Below are positions 21,407 through 30,091 of a stretch of 64,000 nt of DNA, one piece after another (the first letter of the stretch is position 1; each line of letters opens with the position of its first letter). The notes under the pieces were generated by a model. The model had not been told where the DNA came from. It saw only the letters and a list, made by a program, of their open reading frames with translations, and searched no databases. The position numbers were made by a program, and so were the translations under genes. Source of the stretch: Haliscomenobacter sp. (GTDB lineage Bacteria > Bacteroidota > Bacteroidia > Chitinophagales > Saprospiraceae). The stretch spans positions 248,001 to 312,000 of the forward strand of contig JADJPL010000003.1 in the NCBI GenBank assembly GCA_016713275.1, in the 5' to 3' direction.

Positions 21407-23200
21407 ATGAAAAACATCCGGAATTTTTGTGTCATTGCGCATATTGACCACGGGAAGAGTACGCTTTCAGACCGGCTTTTGGAGTTCACCCGAACCATCG
21501 ACAAGCGGCAGATGGTCGATCAGGCGCTGGACAATATGGACCTGGAGCGCGAACGCGGCATTACCATTAAAAGCCATGCCATTCAATTATACTATCCCCA
21601 TACCGATGGGGACGTATACACGTTTAATCTGATCGATACGCCCGGCCACGTTGATTTTTCGTACGAGGTTTCCAGGTCTATTGCAGCATGCGAAGGCGCT
21701 TTGCTCCTGGTAGACGCATCTCAGGGGATTCAGGCCCAGACCATTTCCAACCTGTATCTGGCCATAGACCACAATTTGGAAATTATCCCCATTCTCAACA
21801 AAATCGATATGGAAAGCGCGATGATCGACGAGGTGTCGGACCAGATCATCGACCTGATCGGATGTAAAAAAGAGGATATTATCCTGGCAAGCGGACGGAC
21901 CGGGCAAGGCGTGGAAGAAATCCTGGCAGCTATTGTCGATCGCATTCCCGCTCCCAAGGGGGATCCGAATGCTCCGCTGGAAGCGTTGATTTTCGATTCG
22001 GTATTCAACGCGTTCCGGGGGGTGGTCATTTATTTCCGGATCTTCAATGGCACCATGCGCAAGGGCGACAAGGTGCGGTTTTTTCATATCGGTAAGGAAT
22101 ACCTTGCCGATGAGATCGGCATCCTCCAGATCAACCAGATCCCAAAGCAGGAGTTGAGCGTCGGAAACGTGGGGTATATTATCACCGGGATCAAAAACTC
22201 CAAAGAGGTCAAGGTAGGCGATACCCTTACCCTCGTCGATAACCCCTGCAAAAATGCGATCCGGGGGTTTGAAGATGTAAAACCCATGGTGTTTGCCGGG
22301 ATTTTTCCCATCGACAACGACGATTACGAAGACCTTCGGGACAGTCTGGAAAAGCTCCAGCTCAACGACGCGTCCCTGGTTTTTGAGCCCGAAACCTCCA
22401 TCGCATTGGGTTTTGGATTCCGCTGCGGTTTTCTGGGAATGCTGCACCTCGAGATCGTCCAGGAACGCCTGTCGAGGGAATTCGATATGGAAGTGATCAC
22501 GACGGTTCCCAACGTTTCCTACAATGCGTTTACGACAAAAGGGGAGGAGTTGGTGGTCCGAACTCCCACGGATTTGCCGGACTCTTCGAGGCTGGATTAT
22601 GTGGAAGAACCCTACATCAGGGCGCAGATCATCACCAAGCCGGAATATATCGGCGCCATCATGAGCTTGTCGATGGAAAAGCGCGGGATATTGGTCCGGC
22701 AGCATTACCTGACGACCGACCGGGTGGAGCTGACCTTTGAAATGCCCCTGGCGGAGATCGTATTTGATTTTTACGACCGGCTTAAGTCCATTTCAAGGGG
22801 GTACGCTTCTTTCGATTATTATATGATCGACTACCGGATGTCGGATCTGGTCAAGCTGGATATCAAACTAAATGGGGAGAATGTGGATGCGCTTTCTGCC
22901 TTGGTCCACAAGGATAAAGCCGAAGCGTTTGGGCGCAAGATTTGCTCCCGCCTGAAAGACCTTTTGCCTCGCCAGCAATTCGTGATTGCTATCCAGGCGG
23001 CAGTTGGAGCAAAGATCATTGCCCGGGAGACGATCTCTGCCCTCCGCAAGGACGTCACTTCCAAGTGTTATGGCGGCGATATTACCCGTAAGCGGAAGCT
23101 GCTGGAGAAACAGAAAGAAGGGAAAAAACGGATGCGCCAGATCGGCAGCGTCGAAGTGCCTCAGAAAGCCTTTCTGGAGGTGCTTAAGCTCAATAACTAA
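21407..23200 (+). CDS. lepA: Elongation factor 4 (LepA), ribosome-associated GTPase
   Basis: 597 residues from ATG 21407 (MKNIRNFCVIAHIDHGKST); an open extension to 21389 lacks a better start. All GTPase motifs are present: AHIDHGKST (G1), RGITIKS (G2), DTPGH (G3) and NKID (G4). The LepA-specific C-terminus ends AFLEVLKLNN. LepA acts on stalled or misassembled translation complexes at the ribosome. No frameshift occurs over 1.8 kb. Weak purine-rich AGAGGGAA lies 4 bases upstream of the start. Confidence 0.97.
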   Translation: MKNIRNFCVIAHIDHGKSTLSDRLLEFTRTIDKRQMVDQALDNMDLERERGITIKSHAIQLYYPHTDGDVYTFNLIDTPGHVDFSYEVSRSIAACEGALLLVDASQGIQAQTISNLYLAIDHNLEIIPILNKIDMESAMIDEVSDQIIDLIGCKKEDIILASGRTGQGVEEILAAIVDRIPAPKGDPNAPLEALIFDSVFNAFRGVVIYFRIFNGTMRKGDKVRFFHIGKEYLADEIGILQINQIPKQELSVGNVGYIITGIKNSKEVKVGDTLTLVDNPCKNAIRGFEDVKPMVFAGIFPIDNDDYEDLRDSLEKLQLNDASLVFEPETSIALGFGFRCGFLGMLHLEIVQERLSREFDMEVITTVPNVSYNAFTTKGEELVVRTPTDLPDSSRLDYVEEPYIRAQIITKPEYIGAIMSLSMEKRGILVRQHYLTTDRVELTFEMPLAEIVFDFYDRLKSISRGYASFDYYMIDYRMSDLVKLDIKLNGENVDALSALVHKDKAEAFGRKICSRLKDLLPRQQFVIAIQAAVGAKIIARETISALRKDVTSKCYGGDITRKRKLLEKQKEGKKRMRQIGSVEVPQKAFLEVLKLNN

Positions 23201-23204
23201 AAAT

Positions 23205-23231
23205 CCGCCCCAGCTGGGGAGGCCGGGGCGG
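23205..23231 (+). terminator. Probable lepA transcript-end hairpin
   Basis: CCGCCCC ... GGGGCGG stem with an internal AGCTGGGGAGGCC loop begins five bases after the lepA stop. There is no T-tract, so it may be a stability hairpin rather than an intrinsic terminator. Confidence 0.45.
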
Positions 23232-23843
23232 AAATGGGAATGGCGCTTGGTAAGGCATAGCAGCCTTGAGCGCATATGTTTTAGGTGTTTTTTGTTCCGC
23301 TTACCGGGAGCGTGCTCCCGTTTGCATAAGCACGAGCTGAACCTTTTCCCAAAGGGTATGATTTGTTATTAAGCGGGAAAGATTCAGCCCATGCATGCAA
23401 CGAATGCGATGTAAAAGGGTGGGGGGACGAACAGGGAATAAGAACCCGATTAAATTCTACGACTGCGCGAAGCCAGGTTATCCAGGCTTAGAATGATCCC
23501 ACCTCCCAGGACGAAAGCTGCCAAAACAATGTACAGAACGAGCATGACCGATTTGATTTAGAGTGCGTTATAAAAGAGATTATGACATCCGCAGCAGGGA
23601 TTGTCCATGGGCTCTATACGCTAACTGAGGTGCTGAAATAAATAAAAAAGAGTCTGATGCGCCTGGAAAACAGGTTGACTTGGGATGGGATCGGAAAAAC
23701 GTTTGGATATGTTCGGCGAAATACCTGAACTAGGATCAGAACAAGAGCGAAAATGCGAAAAAATTGCAAAACGGCAAATAGCCGGGGCGTTTTTTTTTTA
23801 TTTTTTAATTTTCGCTTAACATAAGCGCATATCTCGCCTTAGA
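23232..23843. other. 610-bp gap between lepA and the anti-sigma gene
   Basis: A palindrome CGGGAGCGTGCTCCCG lies near 23306-23321, a 31-codon hydrophobic microORF occupies 23450-23545 on the minus strand, and an AT-rich T-tract lies at 23788-23815. The rest shows no recognisable feature. Confidence 0.5.
23450..23545 (-). CDS. Candidate single-TM microprotein (31 aa)
   Basis: ATG at 23545 opens MLVLYIVLAAFVLGGGIILS followed by LDNLASRSRRI and a stop. One hydrophobic helix is followed by a basic tail, the usual layout of a bacterial membrane microprotein with N-out/C-in orientation. It lies in an otherwise empty gap and runs in the same direction as the anti-sigma gene upstream of it. Chance cannot be excluded at this size; conservation in relatives would decide. 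Confidence 0.35.
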   Translation of the reverse strand: MLVLYIVLAAFVLGGGIILSLDNLASRSRRI

Positions 23844-24650
23844 TTATTCCGCTTGCCATAAGTTTGGAAACAGTGGGATGTTTGCTTCCGCCGAGGGTTC
23901 GATTGTAATATTGAGGCTGGCCGCTTGCGGCACGTATTGAATCAGGTGCATGTCGCCGCCATTCAGCTGGATTAGCCCCAGGGGAATCATCTCCCCATCA
24001 ACATCTGCCCATACCTGATACTGATGCCCTGCGGGAGGAGCAGGCAGGCCGCCCGAATTCAGCCAGGCTGTTTTTTTGGCGGGATTCCAGAACACCACCG
24101 ACCGGGCGTCTGGGGCGAGTTGAGTACCTTGCAGGGGGACAGGAAGAGCGCCTTTTGCGGCGATTTGGGAGTATAGCTGCGCGACAGCCTGGTTGTCGTC
24201 CTCCTTTTCTATGCATGAAGCAAGCGCTTGCCGCAGGCGCTGCGTCTGAGCTGCTTGCCGGGTCCAGGCAATGGAGAAAAACGCCAGCATAACGGCGCCT
24301 ATGGCAAACGGCGCCAGGGAAGCGAATGTTGCCTTGGGTTTGGGGCGTCCGATTTCTGCCCCGCCGGAAGCAGGAAGAGCTGGCGCGTGGGTCTTGGCGT
24401 AATGAAGCAGGTTTTGTTTCAATGCGGTTACCTCGCGCCGCAAAACAGGGTCTTTTTGAAGCAATGCCTCCATCTCCTCATGCTCCTCTTCGGAGGTAAG
24501 CCCCAAAACAAACTCATGGATCAAACCTGATCCTGCAACCCGCTTTTTATCCCACCTGGTCCTTTCTTCTAATGGTTCTGGTACGGGGTTCCTGGAATCA
24601 TGCTCTTTGCCCGGAACCCGTATGGAGCGTATGAAGGTTCTAAGGCACAA
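23844..24650 (-). CDS. RskA-like anti-sigma factor
   Basis: Up to 268 residues. The segment GLIHEFVLGLTSEEEHEEME followed by LLQKDPVLRREVTALK is the anti-sigma N-terminal domain; FASLAPFAIGAVMLAFFSIAW is the membrane helix; the C-terminal extracytoplasmic RskA domain contains SVVFWNPAKKTAWLNSGGLP and HQYQVWADVDGEMIPLG. The start is uncertain: the first ~35 residues look non-homologous, and no Met lies close to the conserved start. It should hold an ECF sigma factor inactive at the membrane, but no sigma gene is adjacent, which is unusual for the family. Confidence 0.82.
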   Translation of the reverse strand: MCLRTFIRSIRVPGKEHDSRNPVPEPLEERTRWDKKRVAGSGLIHEFVLGLTSEEEHEEMEALLQKDPVLRREVTALKQNLLHYAKTHAPALPASGGAEIGRPKPKATFASLAPFAIGAVMLAFFSIAWTRQAAQTQRLRQALASCIEKEDDNQAVAQLYSQIAAKGALPVPLQGTQLAPDARSVVFWNPAKKTAWLNSGGLPAPPAGHQYQVWADVDGEMIPLGLIQLNGGDMHLIQYVPQAASLNITIEPSAEANIPLFPNLWQAE

Positions 24651-24745
24651 AATGCACCTCCTTCAAAATCAGAAGAGTAACCAAAGGGGATGAAAAAAGT
24701 TTTTCGAAAATCAGAGAATTTTTTCCCGGCGGGGGCGGAAGCCCC

Positions 24746-24856
24746 CTATACTTTTTTTCTTCTTCTAGGGAAAAACTCGTTTCGCAAATGTTCCTGGTTG
24801 AGGTAAATGACGCCCAGGAGCATAATCAGGAGTAGAATGCTTTCTTTGTTGTACAT
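24746..24856 (-). CDS. Candidate single-TM microprotein (36 aa)
   Basis: ATG at 24856 opens MYNKESILLLIMLLGVIYLN, followed by QEHLRNEFFPRRRKKV. A clean hydrophobic helix is followed by a strongly basic C-terminus. It has the same orientation as the flanking genes, and the inverted repeat at 24943-24983 lies about 90 bases upstream. No homologue is recognised. Confidence 0.4.
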   Translation of the reverse strand: MYNKESILLLIMLLGVIYLNQEHLRNEFFPRRRKKV

Positions 24857-24942
24857 AGGTTTTAGTTTTGTCCTGCTCGTTGCAGGAGGGGTTTTACGGA
24901 AGGAATAAACGGTTACCTGGGTTAGACTATGTAAACGGTGAA

Positions 24943-24983
24943 CGTTTAATTCGGGTCGAATTTTTTTCGCTCCGAATTAAACG
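24943..24983. repeat. 12-bp perfect inverted repeat
   Basis: CGTTTAATTCGG and CCGAATTAAACG are separated by 17 bases that can pair further (CGA...TCG). It lies upstream of the 36-aa microORF and downstream of the metallophosphoesterase gene, and could be a regulator site or transcript hairpin. Confidence 0.6.
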
Positions 24984-25070
24984 AACAAAATAATTTCTGC
25001 CACAGGCAAAGCCGGCGACAGGCACAAAGGTATTAACGAATTTGATGGAGCGCAACGTCCATTGCGTTAT

Positions 25071-26315
25071 TTAGGACAAGCTGGCGGCGCTTTTTTTTCG
25101 GAGTTCAATACACGCTACTTCCGGGAGGATGCCTACCCGCCCCGGGTAGCCCAGAAAGCCTAAGCCCCGGTTCACATAAAGGTACTGTGCCCCACTTTGG
25201 TACAGGCCCGCCCATTGCTTGTACATGTACTTGATCGGGCTCCATTTGATCCAGCCCGGGATTTCGATGCCGAATTGCATGCCGTGCGTGTGGCCGGATA
25301 GCGTCAGGTGGATATCGTTGAATTGTTTATTTACCTCCATATCCCAGTGCGATGGGTCGTGGGAAAGCAACACCTTGAACGCGGCGCCTTCAGCCCCCTG
25401 AATCGCTCCGGCAAGATCTCCCCGGCGGGGGAAACGCAGGTGCGCGGAATGGTTTTCTACTCCCAGAATAGCAAGCTGCGCGCCGTTCACATCCAGCAGG
25501 CGGTGCTCGTTCAGCAAAAGGTTCCAACCCAGGCGCCGGTGAATGGCCTTTAGTTCATCCAGGTTCGCTTCTTTGGCTTGTTCGGATTCCCATTCGGCAT
25601 AGTCCCCGTAATCGTGGTTGCCCAAAACGGAATACACGCCGTGTTTGGCCTGGATCTTATCGAAAACATCCATGTACGGGCGCATTTCGGTTGCTTTGTC
25701 ATTCACCAGGTCGCCGGTAAAGAACACCAGGTCGGCGCGTTGTTCGTTTATCAGATCAATGGCCGCTTTGACCGGTTCTTTGAACATAAAGCTGCCGGAG
25801 TGAATATCGGAAATCTGAACGATCCGAAGGCCATTGAGCTGGTGGGGTAAATCGTCGAATTCAATCGTCGTTTGGAACAATTTATACCGGTAGGGATTCC
25901 GGATCATGCCGTAGGTGAGCGAGAAAAGCGGAATGCTTCCAAGGGCAAGACCAACGTTGGACAAAAACCGGGACCGGGAAAGGCTAAACCCGGTAGGGCG
26001 CCAGGTTTTTTCGATAATCCATTGGAATCCTCTCCGCAAATCATCTATAGCCAGGAAGGGAAGGACCACAAATTTGGAAAGGTAGATAATAAATATCCCG
26101 GTGCGGGCATACGTGAGGAATTTCTTGTTCCAATGGTCTGTCAGCCCATTCAAAGAGGCCAGCGTCAGGCCAATAGCAAAAACAGGAATAGCCCAAAATA
26201 CCAGATTGACCGCATATTTTGCCGAAGAAGGCCAGCTTTGAGTCCAGAGCCGCAGCGCCTGAAAGCTGTACGCGTCGATCGCAAGCAGAAAACCGATGAA
26301 AAACCAAATGCGCAT
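25071..26315 (-). CDS. Membrane-anchored metallophosphoesterase
   Basis: 414 residues. The start is set at ATG 26315 (MRIWFFIGFLLAIDAYSF); the open frame runs on to 26393, but those residues are encoded by inverted-repeat copy F. Four N-terminal hydrophobic segments (residues ~1-130) precede a calcineurin-like domain with all metal motifs: SDIHSG, GDLVND, GNHD, LSHDP and SGHTHG. This layout matches the YkuE/YaeI-type family, some of which act on lipid-linked phosphoesters such as UDP-diacylglucosamine; the substrate is not determinable here. The C-terminus (YVNRGLGFLGYPGRVG) is typical of the family. Confidence 0.9.
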   Translation of the reverse strand: MRIWFFIGFLLAIDAYSFQALRLWTQSWPSSAKYAVNLVFWAIPVFAIGLTLASLNGLTDHWNKKFLTYARTGIFIIYLSKFVVLPFLAIDDLRRGFQWIIEKTWRPTGFSLSRSRFLSNVGLALGSIPLFSLTYGMIRNPYRYKLFQTTIEFDDLPHQLNGLRIVQISDIHSGSFMFKEPVKAAIDLINEQRADLVFFTGDLVNDKATEMRPYMDVFDKIQAKHGVYSVLGNHDYGDYAEWESEQAKEANLDELKAIHRRLGWNLLLNEHRLLDVNGAQLAILGVENHSAHLRFPRRGDLAGAIQGAEGAAFKVLLSHDPSHWDMEVNKQFNDIHLTLSGHTHGMQFGIEIPGWIKWSPIKYMYKQWAGLYQSGAQYLYVNRGLGFLGYPGRVGILPEVACIELRKKSAASLS

Positions 26316-26361
26316 AAAAGGTGTTGTGGGTGAAAATCCGGGTTCAATACATACTGTACCA

Positions 26362-26516
26362 GGGGTCTGCCTTAAAAACCCGCTATTTGCCACTGGTGTG
26401 AAATTTTATTTTCTTTTTCAATTCCCATAAAATCGCTTTGCGATTTTTTATGGGAATTGAAAAAGAAAATATTTTTTGGCGGCCAGGGCTAAAAACGGTT
26501 TTTTAAGACAGACCCC
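26362..26516. repeat. Intergenic inverted-repeat element, copy F
   Basis: 155 bp from GGGGTCTGCCTTAAAAACC to GGTTTTTTAAGACAGACCCC. Even the ends changed together (TTAAAAACC / GGTTTTTTAA). Core palindrome 26419-26459 has arms CAATTCCCATAAAATCG and CGATTTTTTATGGGAATTG. Confidence 0.88.
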
Positions 26517-26567
26517 AAGATAACATAACCTTAGTAACAAGACCTAGCGTTTACGGTTCAGTATTCC

Positions 26568-26575
26568 TACCTTTG
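26568..26575 (+). promoter_or_regulatory. -7 promoter element of kdsA
   Basis: TACCTTTG is a perfect match to the Bacteroidota -7 consensus TAnnTTTG, 15 bases before the kdsA ATG, implying a very short leader. The -33 element is not obvious. Confidence 0.5.
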
Positions 26576-26589
26576 AGGAAAAACTTAAC

Positions 26590-27403
26590 ATGGCCTTGGA
26601 TATACCGAAATTATCAAATCAGGACAAAGGCAATTTCTTTTTAATTGCCGGCCCCTGCCTGATCGAGGGCGAGCAAATGGCCTTCGATATCGCGGGGCAG
26701 GTGTCGGAGTATTGCCAAAAAGTGGGTATACCTTATATTTTTAAGGGGTCTTACCGGAAAGCCAACCGGTCGAGGCTGGATTCCTATTCCGGAATTGGGG
26801 ACGAACAGGCGCTGGAGATCCTGAAAAGATCGGGGATCATTTCCGCGTACCGGTCACCACCGATATTCACGCCGATGAGGAAGCCGCTTTGGCTGCCGGG
26901 TATGTAGACGTGCTGCAGATCCCCGCGTTTTTTGTCCAAGCAAACGAGCTTGCTGGCCGGTGCGGCGAGCAGTGGGAAAGTAGTCAACGTTAAAAAGGGC
27001 CAGTTTATGAGCCCGGAAGCCATGCAGTTTGCCGTCGATAAAGTGCGCCAGTCCGGCAATCCCAACGTTCTGCTGACCGAGCGGGGCGTGACGTTTGGGT
27101 ACCAGGATCTCATCATCGATTACCGGGGAATTCCGGTAATGCAATCTTTGGCGTCCCCGTGGTGCTGGATTGTACGCATTCCTGCAGCAGCCCAACCAGG
27201 CCAGCGGAGTGACGGGAGGGCGGCCTGCACTGATCGAAACGGTGGCCAAAGCAGGGATAGCGGTCGGCGTGGATGGCCTTTTTATCGAGACGCACCCCAA
27301 ACCCTCCGAAGCGAAATCGGACGGCGCCAACATGCTGCCCTTGGATCGCCTGCAACCCTTGCTGGAAAAACTATTGCGCATCCGCGCGGCCATTCAACCT
27401 TGA
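26590..27403 (+). CDS. kdsA: 3-deoxy-8-phosphooctulonate (KDO-8-P) synthase, four homopolymer frameshifts
   Basis: Condenses phosphoenolpyruvate and arabinose-5-phosphate for the lipopolysaccharide inner core. About 271 residues, normal length. Motifs in order: AGPCLIEGEQMA, IFKGSYRKANRSR, VPVTTDIHADEEAA, LQIPAF, VNVKKGQFMSPEAM, LTERGVTFGYQDLIIDYRG, GVDGLFIETHPKPSEAKSDG, NMLPLDRL. They are spread over three frames. Shifts sit at GGGG 26832-26835 (one G missing), TTTTTT 26928-26933 (one extra T), TTT 27147-27149 (one T missing) and CC 27181-27182 (one C missing); correcting them restores an unbroken conserved protein. An essential enzyme in four pieces is not credible biologically, so these are very likely sequencing errors. 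Confidence 0.92.
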
Positions 27404-27413
27404 ATTTTTTACG

Positions 27414-27866
27414 ATGAGGCAATATAAAAACCGATTTCATCTATGGGTGGGCGCTGCTGTTTTGGCGGCACTCCTTTCTTCTTCGACGGCGGGCGCGCAA
27501 ACCCAGCGCATCGTGCATTCCGCTTTCCCGTGGCCGGATTCGGCCAGGCAGTTGACGGTGGATATCCCCTGGGCATACGCGACTGCTTCCTGGGTGAACA
27601 ACACGATTCTCGTGGAGATGACCATCCGAATGGAGAATGGGTCGGAGCCGCTTTTAAAAAGCGTTTTGGAAAATGGCCGCTATGCCCTGACGCTGGAAGG
27701 AGGCCAGGATTCGTGCCGCTTGACGAATAGCCCCAAGAGCCTCCTGCCGCTCCAGACTTCCAGAGGAAAAGTTACGGAACAACTGACGATCAAAATCTTC
27801 CTGCCTGAAAAACTGATTGCCCAGGGGGCCAACCGATGGGTGCGGGAAGAAAAGAAGCCGGAGTAA
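27414..27866 (+). CDS. Secreted protein of unknown function
   Basis: 150 residues from ATG 27414, ten bases after kdsA. A signal peptide (LWVGAAVLAALLSSSTAGAQ) is followed by a beta-rich domain (LTVDIPWAYATASWVNNTIL; EQLTIKIFLPEKLIAQGA) with a single Cys. Not recognised as a named family. Its closeness to kdsA suggests co-transcription, not necessarily shared function. Confidence 0.7.
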   Translation: MRQYKNRFHLWVGAAVLAALLSSSTAGAQTQRIVHSAFPWPDSARQLTVDIPWAYATASWVNNTILVEMTIRMENGSEPLLKSVLENGRYALTLEGGQDSCRLTNSPKSLLPLQTSRGKVTEQLTIKIFLPEKLIAQGANRWVREEKKPE

Positions 27867-27904
27867 ACAGAAAATAAGGTGGGAATTATTTGATTTGTGG
27901 GTGT

Positions 27905-29456
27905 ATGATCAACGTGATTGATTTGGCCTTGGCGCCTTCCGAGGCGAAGGAAGAAGCCCTTGTGCGGGGAGCGTGCCGCTGAATTCCTGAACGTGGCTTC
28001 CGGGGAGATCACGCATATCCGGCCGGTCAAACGGTCGGTTGATGCGCAAGGGCAGCTGGCCGGTGGTGCGGTTGCGCCTGGAAGTTTTCGTCCAGGAACT
28101 TTTCACCCCGAACCCGCGCTTCTGGAACAACTCCAGCCTGTGGGTGGCCGCCGGGAAGCCATTATCGTTGGCGCAGGGCCTGCCGGGTATTTTGCGGCCC
28201 TGGAACTCCTGGAGCGGGGGATCAAGCCCGTGATTTTCGACCGGGGCAAGGACGTTCGGGCCCGGCGCAGGGACTTGCGGGCCATTCAGCAGTTCTCCGT
28301 GGTGGATCCAGACTCCAACTATTGTTTCGGGGAGGGAGGCGCGGGCGCCTATTCCGATGGAAAACTCTATACACGTTCGCACAAACGCGGAACCATTGAT
28401 AAAGCCATGCGCCTGCTGGTGGAACATGGCGCCAATCCAGACATTCTCGTGGATGCGCACCCGCATATCGGATCGAACAAGCTTCCGGGGATCGTGGCCA
28501 ATATCCGCGAGACGGTCTTGCGCTACGGCGGGGAAATCCACTTCGACTCCAGGGTCACCGGATTGGTTTTGGACAAAGGGAAGGTGCTTGGCGTGATCGT
28601 CAATGACCAGGACGAGCGTTTGGCCGGGGCGGTGATTCTGGCGACCGGACATTCGGCGCGGGACGTCTACGCCATGCTTCACCGCCAGGGGGTTCGGATG
28701 GAAGCCAAACCTTTCGCCCTGGGGGTTCGGGTTGAACATCCCCAGGAACTGATCGACCGGATCAATACCGGCAATCTCCGCGCGAACCGGATCTACCGGC
28801 TGCCAGCTACAAGCTGGTGGCTCAGGTAGGCAAGCGGGGGTGTTCTCTTTTGCATGTGCCCGGGCGGGCTGGTGGTGCCCGCAGCTACGGCGCCCGGCGA
28901 AATCGTGGTGAACGGCATGTCGATGTCGCGCCGGGATTCGCCCTTTGCCAACTCCGGCGTGGTGGTTGCCGTGGAGCCCGAAGATGTGGCCGCATTCGGA
29001 GGCGGAGGCATATTCGCTGGCCTGGAATTCCAGCAATCGGTGGAGCAACAGCTTTTTCTTTTCGGCGATGGGAGCCAGAAGGCGCCTGCTCAGCGGCTGA
29101 CGGATTTCGTCCAGGGGAAGCCCTCGGCCAATCTTCCGGATTGTTCGTATATTCCGGGGCTCACCCCGGCGCCCCTTTATCAATTACTTCCGTCGTTCAT
29201 TTACCAGCACCTGCGCCAGGGCGTGCTGGAATTCGAAAAGAAAATGCGGGGCTATTATACGGCGGAGGCAGCCGTTTTAGCGACGGAAAGCCGCACGAGT
29301 GCGCCGGTGCGGATCCCCAGGGATCCGCTTACCTTTATGCATCCCCAATGGGAAGGGCTATTCCCTTCGGGTGAGGGCGCCGGCTATGCCGGAGGAATTA
29401 TCTCGGCTGCGATGGACGGGCAGAATGTAGCCAGGGCGGCCGGGTATTTATCGTAA
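27905..29456 (+). CDS. NAD(P)/FAD-dependent oxidoreductase, COG2509-like (at least five frameshifts)
   Basis: About 517 residues when reconstructed. The N-terminus MINVIDLALAPSEAKEEAL with EITHIRPVKRSVDAQG is the typical leader domain of this family. The FAD-binding site is IIVGAGPAGYFAALELLERG; GEGGAGAYSDGKLYTR and NGMSMSRRDSPFANSG are conserved, and the C-terminus holds WEGLFPSGEGAGYAGGIISA. Shifts lie near 27966-27969, 28058-28059, 28106-28109, 28801-28808, 28836-28840 and 28848-28851, mostly in G, C or T runs. The physiological substrate is unknown. The number of breaks makes any single-frame annotation misleading. Confidence 0.86.
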
Positions 29457-29501
29457 AACGGGTTAAGGGAATCAGCTTCCCGGCCCCCAAAGCGCATCCA
29501 A

Positions 29502-29921
29502 ATGAAAGCAATACTTGACTTACTGGGCAGGGTGTTTCTATCCGCCATCTTTTTGTACGAAGCGGTAGACTCCTTCCTCTATTTCGAAAAAACCCAGGAA
29601 AAAATGACCCTTTATGGGATTACCTGGCAACAGGACTTTTTATTGACCACCTCTATTTTCGTTCTGGTGCTGGGCGGCGTGTTGATCCTGACCGGCTACC
29701 GGGCCGGGTTCGGCGCTTTTTTACTGCTATGCTATTTTTTTCCATTAACGCTGATCCTGCACGCGTTCTGGCAATATCCGCCGGGTGAACAGCGAGGCCA
29801 AGCTATTCAACTCATGCACGACCTGGCTATCTGCGGAGGGCTGATGCTGGTCCTGGTGAATGGCGCTGGGAAATACAGCATTAAGCGGATTTTTTCCACG
29901 ATCAAAGTGCGGAGTGCGTAG
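29502..29921 (+). CDS. DoxX family membrane protein
   Basis: 139 residues with four predicted membrane helices (LLGRVFLSAIFLYEAVDSF; FLLTTSIFVLVLGGVLILTG; FLLLCYFFPLTLILHAFW; LAICGGLMLVLVNG). The order and the GYRAGFGA and HDLAICGG segments match DoxX/DoxD-like proteins, linked in various bacteria to quinone-coupled oxidation or oxidative-stress complexes. No specific partner is evident; the gene stands alone between the flavoprotein and the signalling locus. Confidence 0.8.
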   Translation: MKAILDLLGRVFLSAIFLYEAVDSFLYFEKTQEKMTLYGITWQQDFLLTTSIFVLVLGGVLILTGYRAGFGAFLLLCYFFPLTLILHAFWQYPPGEQRGQAIQLMHDLAICGGLMLVLVNGAGKYSIKRIFSTIKVRSA

Positions 29922-30091
29922 CCTCGGTGGTATTTTTTCGTCCTACGGCAGAGGGAGCGTTTGAATTTCCAGATCTACATCTGTTCGGATTTCATATGTT
30001 AAACATTTTTATCCTGGAAAAAAGGTTCAATATAAAAGCTGAATTTGTAACTTGCACCAGTATAGTCTCTTGATACTTAAACCGGAGTTCC

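Larger units (their letters stand above)
24651..25070. other. 420-bp gap between the anti-sigma and metallophosphoesterase genes
   Basis: It contains a 36-codon TM microORF on the minus strand (24746-24856), a GGGGG..CCCCC hairpin near 24731-24746, a small CCTGC..GCAGG hairpin near 24881-24895, and a 12-bp inverted repeat at 24943-24983. Confidence 0.5.

Noticed and set aside
26316..26393. N-terminal extension of the metallophosphoesterase
   Set aside because: These codons lie partly inside inverted-repeat copy F; the Met at 26315 begins a natural membrane helix.
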